DNA of 64,000 nt, taken from contig RPFO01000114.1 in NCBI GenBank assembly GCA_009746045.1, forward strand, positions 1,071,676 through 1,135,675. The letters run 5' to 3'. Made by a program: the position numbers and the translations under genes. A model generated the notes under the pieces. That model did not search any database, was not told where the DNA came from, and was given only the letters and a program-made list of their open reading frames with translations. Origin of the DNA: Mesostigma viride. Its lineage: Eukaryota > Streptophyta > Mesostigmatophyceae > Mesostigmatales > Mesostigmataceae. Positions 24,692 through 35,845 of the stretch are shown here, in pieces; within the stretch, counting starts at the first letter, position 1, and the number at the start of each line of letters is the position of its first letter.

Positions 24692-26669
24692 TGAATTGAA
24701 TTGAATTGAATTGTAACATAACTCCGTTGGGAGTATATGTAGCACATAGCCCAGAGAAGGGGCCTATGGCCTATCATACATTCTAAGCTACTTCCTGCAA
24801 GGGTGGGAATGTAAACAACACTTGCTCTAGGTGCACTAGGGCACCTGCACCACCCAGAGTTTCAGGCAACACCCAGCGAAGGGGAGCCTGTCATAGGTGG
24901 GGAAGATCATCATGGCTATACAAGAGCTAGGACATGGCTTCTCTACAGAGAGCATCTCTCTGCATGGCATAGAATGGCGAAATTCTTAATGCAACATCCA
25001 TGGGGGTCCCGTTATAGGCAGGGCTTGGCTAAATCCTGTAGACAACATCCATGGGGGCCATTATGGGCGCACATGCGCGTGGGCCACATGCTAGGCTAAG
25101 CCTGACTAATCTACACTACTGGTATGAATTCCCTAGTCTGGGGTGGCAGGAGGGGGCTGCCAGGGCTTGTGGTCAACGTGGATGACCGCCCCCCTCCAGT
25201 ATACCGGCTTCCCCCCTGCGCTGTGCCGGAGCTGAAGGTAGGCCGGCCATAGCTCGCGTCGCCGCTGTTGCTGGGCCAGGGTCAAGTCGTCGTCCAGCGT
25301 GAAGCGAGTCCTCGAGAGCTTCTTGCGGCATTTAAGGAACGACAGCTTGTCCGCCATGTACTTAAAGGTGAGGAGCACGGGTGCCGGGCCAGCCTTCCCC
25401 CGCGCGCGGGGGAGGCGGACAGCCGACATGTCCAGCTCACCAGTGAGTAGCATGGGGGCAAGAATGTCGCGCTTAAATGCCTCAAGAAGGGTCGTGGAGG
25501 TCTCACCTGCCGGCTGGTCGAAGTGCTTGACGATGACATTGTGGCTGCGCCGGGCGATGTCGGTTTCCTCGCGAAGGTCGAGGGCTTGTTGCTTGAGTTG
25601 TGCCGAGATGGTGGAGGTGGTGGAGGTGGTGTGCTGCTTAAGCAAGTCCGCCCAGGTGGAGGGAGCATCGCCGGCCGGGCCAGCAGACGCCGGCTGGGCG
25701 GCGATGTCCTTCACCGCCTGGGCGGTGAGGCCGGCGGTGTCATGCAAGCTCTCAAGGGCGTTGGCGGTGGCTTGAAGGCGTTGGTCGAGGTCGAGGAGCT
25801 GGGCTTTGATGTCGGCAGTGGAGGCGGAAATGGCAGTGGAGGTGGAGGCGGCAGCGGCGGAAATGTGAGGAAGTTCAGCAGCCAGCGTGCCACCCATTGC
25901 TGCGACGTCAGCAGCAAGGGGGGTCACGTGCTGCTGAAAGGCTTCCGTGAGGATGGAACGGAGGGTGGGGGCGGAGATGGATGGAGCCCAGATCTCGTCG
26001 TCAGAGCGCTCGAGAAGGGAGTTGAGGATGGTGTGCTGGAGCTGGGGGCGGGGGCAGCCAAGCAGGGCGCCGTGGGTTTGCCAGCGGCAGCCGTTGCTGC
26101 CGATGAGGCGACCTTGGTCGTAAAGATGGAGGCACAGGTCGTAAAGCGAGGCGTAGTCCCCGTAGAAGATGCAGTCCATAGCATCGTAAGGAGACAGGTT
26201 GTTCCAGTCGTGATCATCGACCTTGAAAGGGTGGGGCCGAAAGCGCGGTTCCGAGGGGCGGGACCATCCTGTTTTGTCGGCTGGGCGGGTGCGTTTCGGG
26301 TCAGGCGATGCCGATGGCGAGGCATTAAGCCCGGGAGGTTGCTGGGTGGCCACCAGTGCACGACTAGTGTCACCGCTGTCTACCGGACCTGATGGCGAAG
26401 CTGCAGCCGCAGCTGCCGCATTTTCATGGGCGAGCGCATCCGCCAAACTGCGTTGCGTCAAAGGACGTTTGCTCGTCATATATTGCGTGTTAGATTCGGA
26501 AAATTATATCAGCATGTGCGTCTTAGAGAGACGAAGCGATAGTGATATTCACAGCTGAATTTGGGGCTCAAACGTGAAAGTTATGAGCTCCGCCGTCAGC
26601 CATGGCTACCTCGTGGCTCGTGGCTCGTGGCTCGTGGCTCGTAATGAACTCATTCATTACTGATGAACT
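24692..26669 (-). mobile_element. Family A retroposon copy A1, complete, nested in A2
   Basis: On the minus strand the element begins with repeated CGAGCCA near 26640-26600. It then has a leader, one ORF (26479-25133), a long 3'UTR, the 3' hairpin (24721-24734) and an (AATTC)n tail at 24692-24712. Direct repeats CATCATCCAT at 24682-24691 and 26670-26679 are the target-site duplication. Joining across them restores the 3' region of an older family A copy (A2), so A1 inserted into A2. Confidence 0.75.
25133..26479 (-). CDS. L1-ORF1-like protein of A1 (448 aa)
   Basis: Intact frame from a true ATG. The N-terminus is Ala/Ser/Pro-rich (MTSKRPLTQRSLADAL). An unrecognised region follows, with FYGDYASLYDLCLHLYDQGR. 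Then comes a heptad-like segment (IKAQLLDLDQRLQATANALE), and finally a block resembling the RRM plus C-terminal domain of LINE-1 ORF1p: [62 protein letters not shown]. By analogy it would bind its own RNA as a chaperone. There is no reverse transcriptase or endonuclease in the element. Confidence 0.7.
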   Translation of the reverse strand: MTSKRPLTQRSLADALAHENAAAAAAASPSGPVDSGDTSRALVATQQPPGLNASPSASPDPKRTRPADKTGWSRPSEPRFRPHPFKVDDHDWNNLSPYDAMDCIFYGDYASLYDLCLHLYDQGRLIGSNGCRWQTHGALLGCPRPQLQHTILNSLLERSDDEIWAPSISAPTLRSILTEAFQQHVTPLAADVAAMGGTLAAELPHISAAAASTSTAISASTADIKAQLLDLDQRLQATANALESLHDTAGLTAQAVKDIAAQPASAGPAGDAPSTWADLLKQHTTSTTSTISAQLKQQALDLREETDIARRSHNVIVKHFDQPAGETSTTLLEAFKRDILAPMLLTGELDMSAVRLPRARGKAGPAPVLLTFKYMADKLSFLKCRKKLSRTRFTLDDDLTLAQQQRRRELWPAYLQLRHSAGGKPVYWRGAVIHVDHKPWQPPPATPD

Positions 26670-26679
26670 CATCATCCAT

Positions 26680-28276
26680 GGGGGGTCCCATTACAGGCCC
26701 ACGTGCGCGTAGGCGTGTGCCACGTGCGAGGCTAAGCCTGACTAATCGACACTACTGTTATACATTCCCTAGACTGAGGTTGCTGGGGTGGCAGGGGGTC
26801 TGCCAGGGCTTGTGGTCGACATGGATGACCGCCCCCCTCCAGTATACCGGTTTCCCCCCTGCACGCTGCCGGAGCTGGAGGTAGGTCGGCCATAGCTCTC
26901 GTCGCCGCTGTTGCTGGGCCAGGGTCAAGTCGTCGTCCAGCGTGTAGGAAGTCCCCGAGAGCTTCTTGCGGCATTTAAGAAATGACAGCTTATCCGCCAT
27001 GTACTTATTAGGTGAGGAGCAGGGGAGCCGGGCCAGCCATACCCCGCGCGCGGGGAAGGCGGACAGCCGACATCCGCAGCTCACCAGTGAGTTGCATGGG
27101 GGCAAGAATGTTGCGCCACGAGAAGAGTCTCCGACATCTCACCTGCCGGCTGGTCGAAGTGCTTGACGATGACATTGTGGCTGGGCTGGGTGAGGTCGGC
27201 CTCCTCGCGGAGGTGGAGGGTTTGTTGCTTGAGCTGTGCCGCGATGGTGGAGGTGGTGGAGGTGGTGTGGTGCTTAAGCAGGTCCGCCCAGGTCTGGGTG
27301 GAGGGAGCATCGCTGGCCGGGCCAGCAGATGCCGGCTGGGCGGCGATGTCCTTCACCGCCTGGGCGGTGAGGCCTGCGGTGTTTTGCAGGCACTCAATGG
27401 CGATGGCGTTGTCGTGGAGGCGCTGGTCGATGGCGTGGAGCTGGGTCTTGATGTCGGCGGTGGAGGTGGAGGCGGCAGTGGCGGTGGAGGCGAGGTGGGT
27501 GGAGGTGGAGGTCGCCGGACGGTGGCAGAAAGGTGAGGGAGCTCAGCAGCCAGCGTGCCGCCAATGGCGGTCACATCTGCTGCAAGGGGGGTCACGTGCT
27601 GCTCAAAGGCCTCCTTGATGAGGGTACGGACATTGGATTCCGAAACGGAGCAAGCCCAGATCTCGCCGTCAGACTTCGTGAGGAGGGAGCAGAGAATCAT
27701 GTGCTGAAGGTCGGGCCGGGTGTAGAGGCCCGTCAGCAGCAGTTCTCGGCTTAGAATAAACCCGCGGCTGTCCGGCTCGAGAAGGCGGTTGATGCTGTGA
27801 AGGTGGATGCACAGCGCAAGGAGGGAGGCGTAATGCCCGTAGAAAATGCACTCCATAGCAGTGCACGGGGCAATGTTGTACCATTCGTGATCGTCGACAT
27901 TGAAGGTTTATAGCTTGATACGCAGTTCGCGGACCGCGGATGGGCGACTGCGTTTGGTTTCGGGCGATGCCGATGGCGAGGCTGCGGGAGGAGCCGAGTG
28001 AACCACTAACGCTTGGCTAGGGTCACCGCTGCCTGCGAGGCCTGGAGGCGGAACTGCAGCCGGGACTGCAGGTGTATTTGCTTGGCTCATTGCAGCCTCC
28101 AAACTGCGATTCGTCGAGTTGCGTTTGCTCGCCGTAATATTGCGTGATTGCATCGGGAAAATATATCAGCGTGTGCGTCTTAGAAAGACGAAGCGATTGT
28201 GATATTCAAGACCGAATTTGCCGGGGGCCCAAACATGAAAGTTATGAGCTCCGCCATCAGCCATGGCTACCGCGTC
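26680..28276 (-). pseudogene. Family A copy A2, frameshifted ORF1-like gene
   Basis: An older copy in the same orientation as A1. ORF pieces lie in different frames: about 28153-27908 (start region), 27856-27353 (FYGHYASLLALCIHLHSINR), 27356-27081 ([14 protein letters not shown]) and 27105-26758 ([16 protein letters not shown] to the C-terminus). At least three frameshifts or indels disable it. Its 3'UTR continues left of A1 at about 24545-24691. Confidence 0.7.
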
Positions 28277-28431
28277 GCTCTGGACGACCAATGATGAGAT
28301 CAGGGATTATGCTAGCTATCTAGTGGGAGATCATGGGGTGTTGGGAGATCATGTAGCAAGCTAGTATTCCATTGCTGGGTGGGGTGGGGGTGAGCGGGTT
28401 GTTTATTATGTATCAATAAATATGTAGCGAT

Positions 28432-28680
28432 CGCAGCAATGGTGCTCACCACTAGACACTCCCGGCCAGTCAGGCTCAAAATACATGCCCTGATCAAGCC
28501 AGATGTTTCCGGCCCCACCGTCTAGGTCATCTAGTCGCTCTTATAGCGTTAGCACGCCATAATCTCAATGAACAAGGGTCACATTTCCATCTCCATTCAT
28601 GATTCATCATCCTGAACGACTCGAAAACGTGGATAAGACATGGCAGACTCAAGGCACCATGGTCCGGATTCTTCTGGCCG
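28432..28680 (-). repeat. Second, truncated copy of unit U
   Basis: Closely similar to 24260-24510, including text for WPGVSSGEHHCCDR, but with small indels that break the frame. It lies just beyond the 5' end of A2, so U copies flank the A2/A1 nest. Confidence 0.7.
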
Positions 28681-28769
28681 CCTGCGCGCGCTGCTACCAG
28701 CTAGACGAGACGGGCTCACACCCGGGCAGCCTCCTGGTTTGTCTGTAATATGGAGGCACATGGTACGCA

Positions 28770-30595
28770 ATTAACTAAACTCGTGCTCCCGTTGTGGAGT
28801 CACGGAGCACCGGAGTGCGCACAACAGGAAGAAAGGGCAGAGACCCCCTTTCTTCTTCATGCCAGAGGCATGCCACAGCAGCAATCGGACACGATAGACG
28901 ATCCGGCAAGTTCTGTGGGTGCATGCAATACCCGTGTGAGCATATCATAATAACAAGGAGCGTGGGCAAGTACGCTGATCAATGATCATAGCCAGGACGC
29001 ACCATGGCTATGCAAGGGCTAAGCAGCCTAAGCTAGGGCTATGGCTGGTTGTGTACCGTGCGTTAGCGGTGCACGTGACTAGGTATGGTGGCACGGCTAG
29101 GCAAGCATTCTAGGCATGGCTGCCAGGGCGGCAGTGACTACCAATGATTACAAGCTAGGGCTATTCTCAGTAGCCCACAGGGGGCGTCCACATCTTGTGG
29201 TTGATCATCAGGTCCCCGCCCCTCCAGTACACTGTACACCTAGTAATGGGCTTCTCGGGGGTCCTGCTTGTGGCGGAGGTATTCCGGCCACAGGTCGCGT
29301 GCCGCTGCTGCTGCTGAGCGCGGGTCCGGTCGTCCAGCGTCCAGGTGAGGTCGTGCAACCTCTTGCGACGAGAAAGGAACCGCTGCATGCTTGTCAGTCA
29401 GGGGAGGGGAAGGAGAGCAGGACTGGTGGGGGGGCCGCCTTAATGTCCCGTGAGTGGGGAAGGCGGTGGCACCCGCGCAGTTCTACCTCACCTACCAGGC
29501 CCATGAGGGTAATTAGAAGCTGGTCCTTGAGCTCGTCGGCAAGGGTGGTTGCCGTCTCACCTGGCTTCTGGGGGAACCGACGCAGCACCACTCGGCATAA
29601 TCGCGGTGGCCTCCCATTGTTTTGCCTGGAGGAGGTCCTCAAGTCTTGAAGTTTCGTAGCGATGGCGTCTGTGGTCGAGGCGGTCGCTGACCGCAGCAGG
29701 TCCGCGTTACTAGGAGTGCGGCGAGAGGCTATCATCTGCCGGCTGGGTGGGCTGGGCTGCGATGGTGGCCGTCTGCGCTGCAATCGCCGGGGCCTGCGCG
29801 GCCAGTGCGTCGGTTTGGGCGGTGATGGATTCTAGCTTCTTAACGGGCAGGCCGCACTTGCCTCCCACCTGATTGAGGCGAGAGACAAGTGCAGCATGGG
29901 CCGCATGGATGCCTGCGCCGCGGTCTGCAGCGCCGTGAGCTGAGGTTGGAGCTTGTGGGCGACCTTGGCTTCCACATTGGAGACCCGGGCCTCCATCGAT
30001 CGTGTTGAGCGTCGTGTTCAGCGAGGTCAGCTTCTCGGCCGGCCAACCGTTGGCCAGGTCACGTGATCCTCCAGCACTGCTCGGATGTCATCCTTGCAGA
30101 GGGAGGGAGCCGATGTGGCTGCCGACTGCGCAGGCTGGGCTGCAGGGTTGCGGAGCTTAGCGACGAGGTCGCGTTCAGTGAGCAGTGGTAGAAGCTGAAA
30201 AGGATAGCGAGGCGATGGTTGAGCTCTGGCAGGGCGAGGATCTTCTCCAGGTTGTCGGCGGGGATGGGCCCAACGGGCCCACGTAGCTTGCGTTCCAGTG
30301 CTAAGAACTCAGGACTATTTCGGCGCATTCTGCGTCGGTCAGTTTCAGCCAGCCGCGGAAAGAAAAGCTTTTGTAGTCTAGGTACTGTCGCCATATTTGT
30401 TTTTGTCATAGAAGGTTTTCTTGGGCTCGGGCGAGGCGCTTGGCGATGGGTTTGCTGGCGATGGGTTTGCAGGCCCAGACGGCTGGGCAAGCTAGGACGA
30501 TGGCGAGTGGGTCAATGCAATGTGGGCTGGGAGCCGGAAAGCTCCTTTTCCAAACCGTGATTTGCTTTCAGAGTCGTCATAGCTGGAATGGTACG
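28770..30595 (-). pseudogene. Family B retroposon (minus copy), decayed
   Basis: The start is recognised by ATGACGACTC at 30580, as in the plus-strand B copy. Frames are broken: 30490-30059 (ends of the N-terminal domain), 29783-29394 (VVLRRFPQKPGETATTLADE, LVGEVELRGCHRLPHSR) and 29388-29167 (RFLSRRKRLHDLTWTLDD). The text is homologous to the C-terminal RRM-like block of family A but diverged. The 3' end at about 28790-28810 has the CTCCCGTTG hairpin variant next to the family B 3'UTR. Confidence 0.65.
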
Positions 30596-30808
30596 CATGG
30601 ATAGATGGCAAGTAGTGATGAAGGAGACCACGACCTCCCAGTCAGTGGGGCCTCCGCGTGTGACTAAGTTTGGCATGCATAGCGATTCGGGCCGTGGTGC
30701 ATGCCCGCAACCCTGTATAACTAGGAACTAGACATAGCTACATCCACCCCATCCCATATTCATTTCCCTGAGGACTTATGCTCACGTGACCTAGTTACGT
30801 GTAATGAT

Positions 30809-30995
<187 letters not shown>

Positions 30996-31258
30996 AAAAA
31001 AAAGTGCGTGAACATGCTTCAGTGATGGCATGCCACGGAGTACCCGATGAGGTACTTTTCTACGCGGATTGATTATTTAATAAATTAAACATGCGCTCCC
31101 GTTGGGGAGACTGTCACGGAGCACAATAATACTGCTTTTCATCCCTGTATGTTGCACACTGCGGGGAAGCTAGTAAGTAAGTAAGTGAACGTATACTTGC
31201 GTGTCATGCGCATGGGCACTGCCACGGAGTAATATGCTAATCTCAAAATCTTAATTAA

Positions 31259-32606
31259 CCCATACCCCGTGCAGCCATTTTTGACACTTTCAGACCCCTA
31301 AAATTGCCAAAAATCATAACTCATAGACCACAACTCCAAATACCCTCAACCCATGTGCCAAGAATATCTACACTTCAAGGGCTTTCAGAATCTCTAATAA
31401 TATCATGGTTCCAATGAGTGGTTTGCAAGATATTCACAGTCAAAGTTGGACAAAAGGCGAACTTTTTCGAGCAAAAAAAAGTTGACCCCCCCCTAACTTC
31501 CCAGGGAGGGTAGGGAACCTCAATACCAACATTGGGCAACTTAGTTGGATAGTCCAATGGTGGTTTCCTTGGGTCAGACCGCACGGATAGCCCATCGGAC
31601 CTATATAATATGCTCACTTACGTGTGTGGGTTACGTGCGCGTAAGCAGCCATTTATGCCAGGCAATGTGTTTATGCATTATAAACAGCCACAATAGACTT
31701 CCAAAGGTGCTGGGATACAAAGAAGTTGCTAAACCTGCACTGACAGGATGGTATCCCCCAAAGAAACACCATAAACTGAGCAGATATGGGGCTAATGCCG
31801 CTCATACAGCAGGCATTGAAACCTGCTGCAAGTGGCATGGTATACTACTCAAACAAATATGTGTAAACGACAGATTCCCGTGCAGACGACATGCAAAAAC
31901 GTTGCCGAACCTGGCTTGATGACGACCTTACCGGATTCCGCGGGCAGGCACCCTCATATCCCACACATACTAATGATCTACAGGCATAGGCCGCCATAGC
32001 CGCATCATGCATGCATCCGCCATGATTACTACGCTGATATTCCGTGCACAAATGACCTATAAACGCGTCCGCAATCCCAGCAAACGCTGCAGGGGATGTC
32101 CCGTACCAAACCTGGATGCTCGGGCTGGCGCAGACTGCCCGGCCATAAGGAGAAAATCGAAATATAGTAAGCTACCACTCATCTGTCACTAGCAACCAAG
32201 AAGGCAGTATTTTCCTACCTGTATTTTCCCAATCCTAAAGATCTGGCCATGCCTGACTGAAGAAAAACACGCAACGTCATTCTGAGCAACATTCTGAACC
32301 GTTTCATGCCGCGAGGCGCAAAATTTCCATGATAACGGCACGTTGACAGCCATATCTCGCTACGCGCGCGCGCGAGTGAAAATTTCCCGCCAAAGTCACG
32401 TGATACTTTCTCAATGCACGTTGTAATTACCAGGCTATGGCGTATATACCCCCCAAACCTATGCATCACCTTCGTCCCTAAGTGTTCCCAGACCCACCGG
32501 ACCACTGACATCCGTACCGGGTGGCGCGGCGCTCGCGTAAGATTTTGCCACGTGGCGGGGGGTGCAAGTGTATCCAAATGGATACCTACACTTCACGGGG
32601 TATGGG
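31259..32606. mobile_element. piggyBac-type MITE
   Basis: The element starts with CCCATACCCCGTG (31259-31271) and ends with the exact reverse complement (32594-32606). It is flanked by TTAA on both sides (31255-31258, 32607-32610), the signature target of piggyBac elements. The 1348-bp interior has no transposase-like frame. Text related to TATCTACACTTCA recurs subterminally on each side. Confidence 0.75.
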
Positions 32607-32879
32607 TTAATAAATAAAGTGAATTAATGTACACGTGACTGCGTCACGTGAGTTTGAGTTCTCAGTTAGAGGGGAACATGGGATGGAAAACAATGGATGA
32701 TGCTAGCTATCTAGTTCCTACTTCCTAGTTACAGGGTTGTGGGCACCACGGCCCGAATTACTATGAATGCCAAACTCAGTGGGTCACACGCGGAGCCCCC
32801 TGCGGCACTGACTTGGGGGTAGTCTCCTTCATCACTACTTGCCATTTATCCTTGTGTTTTGTGAACCATCTGCCTTCAG

Positions 32880-33700
32880 ACTACAGACAAACCAGGAGGC
32901 TCCCCCGGGGTGTGAGCCCGTCCCGTCTAGGGTAGCACATGTCCATGCCTAGCCTATCACGGAAAGTCCACGCTAATCTGATTATTTTACGTATAAATTT
33001 CACGGAAGTTCCAAATATCGTCTCCATCATGCCCCAACCATATATAGTCATTATAGAGGGGGATATACTGATCCTGATCTGAGCACACTGGGAAGGGGGC
33101 AGAGACACCCATCCTTCCTCATGCCCCGAGGCAAGCCACAGCTGCAATCTAAACTACTCACGAGGAGAGTAGTGACATAACTGTGGGTGCACTAATGCTG
33201 AAATGTGCGTGGGTGACGTGGCGGGGGCGTTGTCTGGCACAATGAAACTGTAGACTGAAGTGTGCGGGTGCATAGGCCGGCTGAACTTACTCAAGGTAGC
33301 CGGTAGTATGCTGAGCCATACAAGGTGCTGTGAAGGCCATGAAGGTGGCTAGAGACCATTCATAAAGCAATACCTCAACATCACGCAACCCTATCTGAAC
33401 CTAGTGTAGACATCATTGATCATGGATCGATCCTGCATGTCACGTGGGTGGAACCCATAGCTTTGTCCAAATTTCGTTCCAGGAGCGCGAGTTTGGGTGG
33501 CATGATCCAGGCGTCGTAATTGTTGCAATACTGCGTTACAGCCGTAACCGATTATACGAGCAGTCTGATGCGCATAGAATAGCCTGCATCGGTTGCAAGT
33601 AGTCTGGCTGAATTCGGGGCTCAGACGCAAAAGTTCTGAGCTGTCAGCCATGTCCGCGGGTGGCTCGTGGCTCGTGGCTCGTGGCTCGTGGCTATCTATA
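32880..33700 (-). pseudogene. Family B-type remnant
   Basis: 33085-33195 matches the family B 3'UTR (GGCAGAGAC, AAGCCACAGCTGCAATC). 33600-33690 matches the retroposon 5' end (GGGGCTCAGACGCAAAAGTT and repeated GTGGCTC). The body between is mostly deleted, and no protein is encoded. Confidence 0.5.
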
Positions 33701-33981
33701 TATGGCATCTATGCGGATGCTGCACCTGCAAAGGCAAGTGGCGCGACACACTCGCCCATGCAGGTCTGGAGTTGCAGATAGCAACCCCGCGTCATCCAGA
33801 CTATCCAAGATAACTATACGCTCTGCCATGATGACGAGTGTGGAGGTAGGTTGCATACTATCCCCCGGTGGCCCAGGAGACCTTATTATTGAGAATAAAG
33901 GCTTCTCCCGGAGCCGGAGGGTTTTGGGGGGGAATACCCAGGGTTCACCCCCAACCCCCAACTAGAAGCTATGGATAGTCA
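33701..33981. other. Short unique spacer
   Basis: I see no gene. A G-rich then C-rich stretch lies at 33925-33960, next to the left target-site duplication of the following element. Confidence 0.4.
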
Positions 33982-34539
33982 TAGGTAACAACGGAAATGG
34001 CTGACGGCGGTATGGCTGACGACGGAGCTCAGATCTTTTGCGTCTGAGCCCCAAATTTGGTCAGACTGACTTGTCTTGCATTCAATGCGCCTTTTTAAGA
34101 CGCACACGCCAGTATAATTGGCTACGGCTGACACGCAGTATCCAAACAGTTACGCACGTGACAAGCAGCTATGACGACTCCGAAAGCCAAACGAGGGCTG
34201 GAAAAGGAGCTGGAACAGCTTCCCAGCGCCCAGCCCAACCCTCTCACCCTCGCCCTTGTCAAGCCACCAAGCTTATCCGCCAAACCATCGCCAAGCGCCT
34301 CGCCTGAGCCCAAGAAACCATGCCACGATGGCAACAAATGGAGCCAATTGTTGCCCGGCGACAGAAATATGTTCTCTCCTCGAGTGGCAGGGGCTGTCGC
34401 CCGGCCGCAGGAATGCGTCGAGGTTCTCCAAATCCTCGCACAGCCGGAGCGGAAGCTCTTCGTGACCCAGAAGGGGGGGGCGGCTATCCGGACTATCGCA
34501 ACACGTCCTGGCTCTACACTTATGACGAACCACGCCAAC

Positions 34540-34741
34540 GCCTGTTTATTAAAATTAAATTAAATTATAACATGCCTCCGTTGGGAGATCATGTAGCACA
34601 TATTCCTTGATGGATGGTGGAGTGGGGATCGAGAGCCGCGTAATCGAACTAACCTAACTCTAGTCTATCTCTAGAAAAATCCTAACTACCCTACTCATCA
34701 AAACGCCTCCTCCTCTTGGCTTGCCCACAGGGCCTGTTTAT
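34540..34741 (-). mobile_element. 5'-truncated retroposon insert with 10-bp target-site duplication
   Basis: GCCTGTTTAT occurs at 34540-34549 and 34732-34741. The 182 bp between them hold, on the minus strand, the 3' hairpin CTCCGTTGGGAG text and an (AATTT)n tail. This is the pattern expected of target-primed reverse transcription with 5' truncation. Confidence 0.75.
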
Positions 34742-35277
34742 CTTGACCAGCTAATACCAGCGCAGCCTTGGCGACATCAGCAGAGCGCGCGCTCTCAGCC
34801 GCGCCCCAGCCCCCGCGCAGCCGGCAGCCCCATCGGCTCCCTCCCTCTGCAAGGATGACATCCGCGCAGTGCTGGAAGAGCACGTGACCTGGCCGCTGGC
34901 CGAGAAGATGACATCGCTGAACACCACGCTCAACACGGTGGAGGCCCGGGTCTCCAATGTGAAAACCCGGGTCGTCCACAAGCTACAACCCCAGTTCACG
35001 GCACTACACACCGCGGCGCAGGCATCGGAAACGCACGCTGCACTTGTCTCTCGCCTTAACCAGGTGGAGGGCAAGTGCGGCGTGCTCATGAAGAAGCTTG
35101 AAGCCATCACCGCCCACACCGAGGCCCTAGCTGGCCACACAGGTCCCAAAGATAGCGGAGCAGACGGCCACCATCGCATCCCAGCCACCCCGGCAGGATG
35201 CTGGCGACCTCCCGCCGCTCTCCTACGCGGACCTGCTGCGGTCAGCGACCGCCTCAACCACTGACGCCATCGCCATA

Positions 35278-35845
35278 CACGCGGAATGGGGTAGATTTTT
35301 GCAAGAAAAAAACGCTAGTTTCAATCGTCCGAAAACCGGACGTTGCGCCGAAATTCTTGCCGAAAATTTGGCAGCCTAGCAAATTTTCCGCCGGCCGTTA
35401 AGGGTCTCTCTGCAGCTAGACCCTTCGCAAATCGTGCGAAATCGCGCAAAATTTGCTGAAATTTACCAAAACCAGGCCAAAAAAGTGTAAAATCATGCGA
35501 AATCTGGAAAATTTTGCTGAAATCGACCAAAAACCGACCAAAAAAGTGCGAATTCAAGCAAAAAAGTTCGACTGTAAAAAAATTACGACATGTGAAAAAT
35601 GCGTGAATCCATGCGAAAATTTTCGAAGGGTCTCTCTGCAGCTAGACCCTTCGTGTAAAATTATGCGAAATCCTGTGAAATCGTGTGAAATTGTGTGAAG
35701 TTGTGCGAAAATCGTGCGAAAATCACGCGAAATTGTGCAAAATTTTGCGGGCGTTCTCAAATCGCCAGAAAAAAAATCGAAACAAAAAGTCGAAAACAGC
35801 GTTTTTTTCTTGCAAAATGCGCGAAAAACTACCCCATTCCGCGTG
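35278..35845. mobile_element. 568-bp MITE in the family B ORF
   Basis: The ends are inverted: CACGCGGAATGGGGTAG at 35278-35294 and its reverse complement at 35829-35845, with weaker similarity extending inward through TGCAAGAAAAAAACGCT. The interior is AT-rich with many GCGAAAT words and two copies (about 35399 and 35630) of a hairpin AAGGGTCT...AGACCCTT. No clear target-site duplication was found. Confidence 0.7.

Noticed and set aside
25523-26392. Gly/Val-rich plus-strand frames opposite A1 (and 49972-50850 opposite A4)
   Set aside because: Antisense shadows of the ORF1-like genes.
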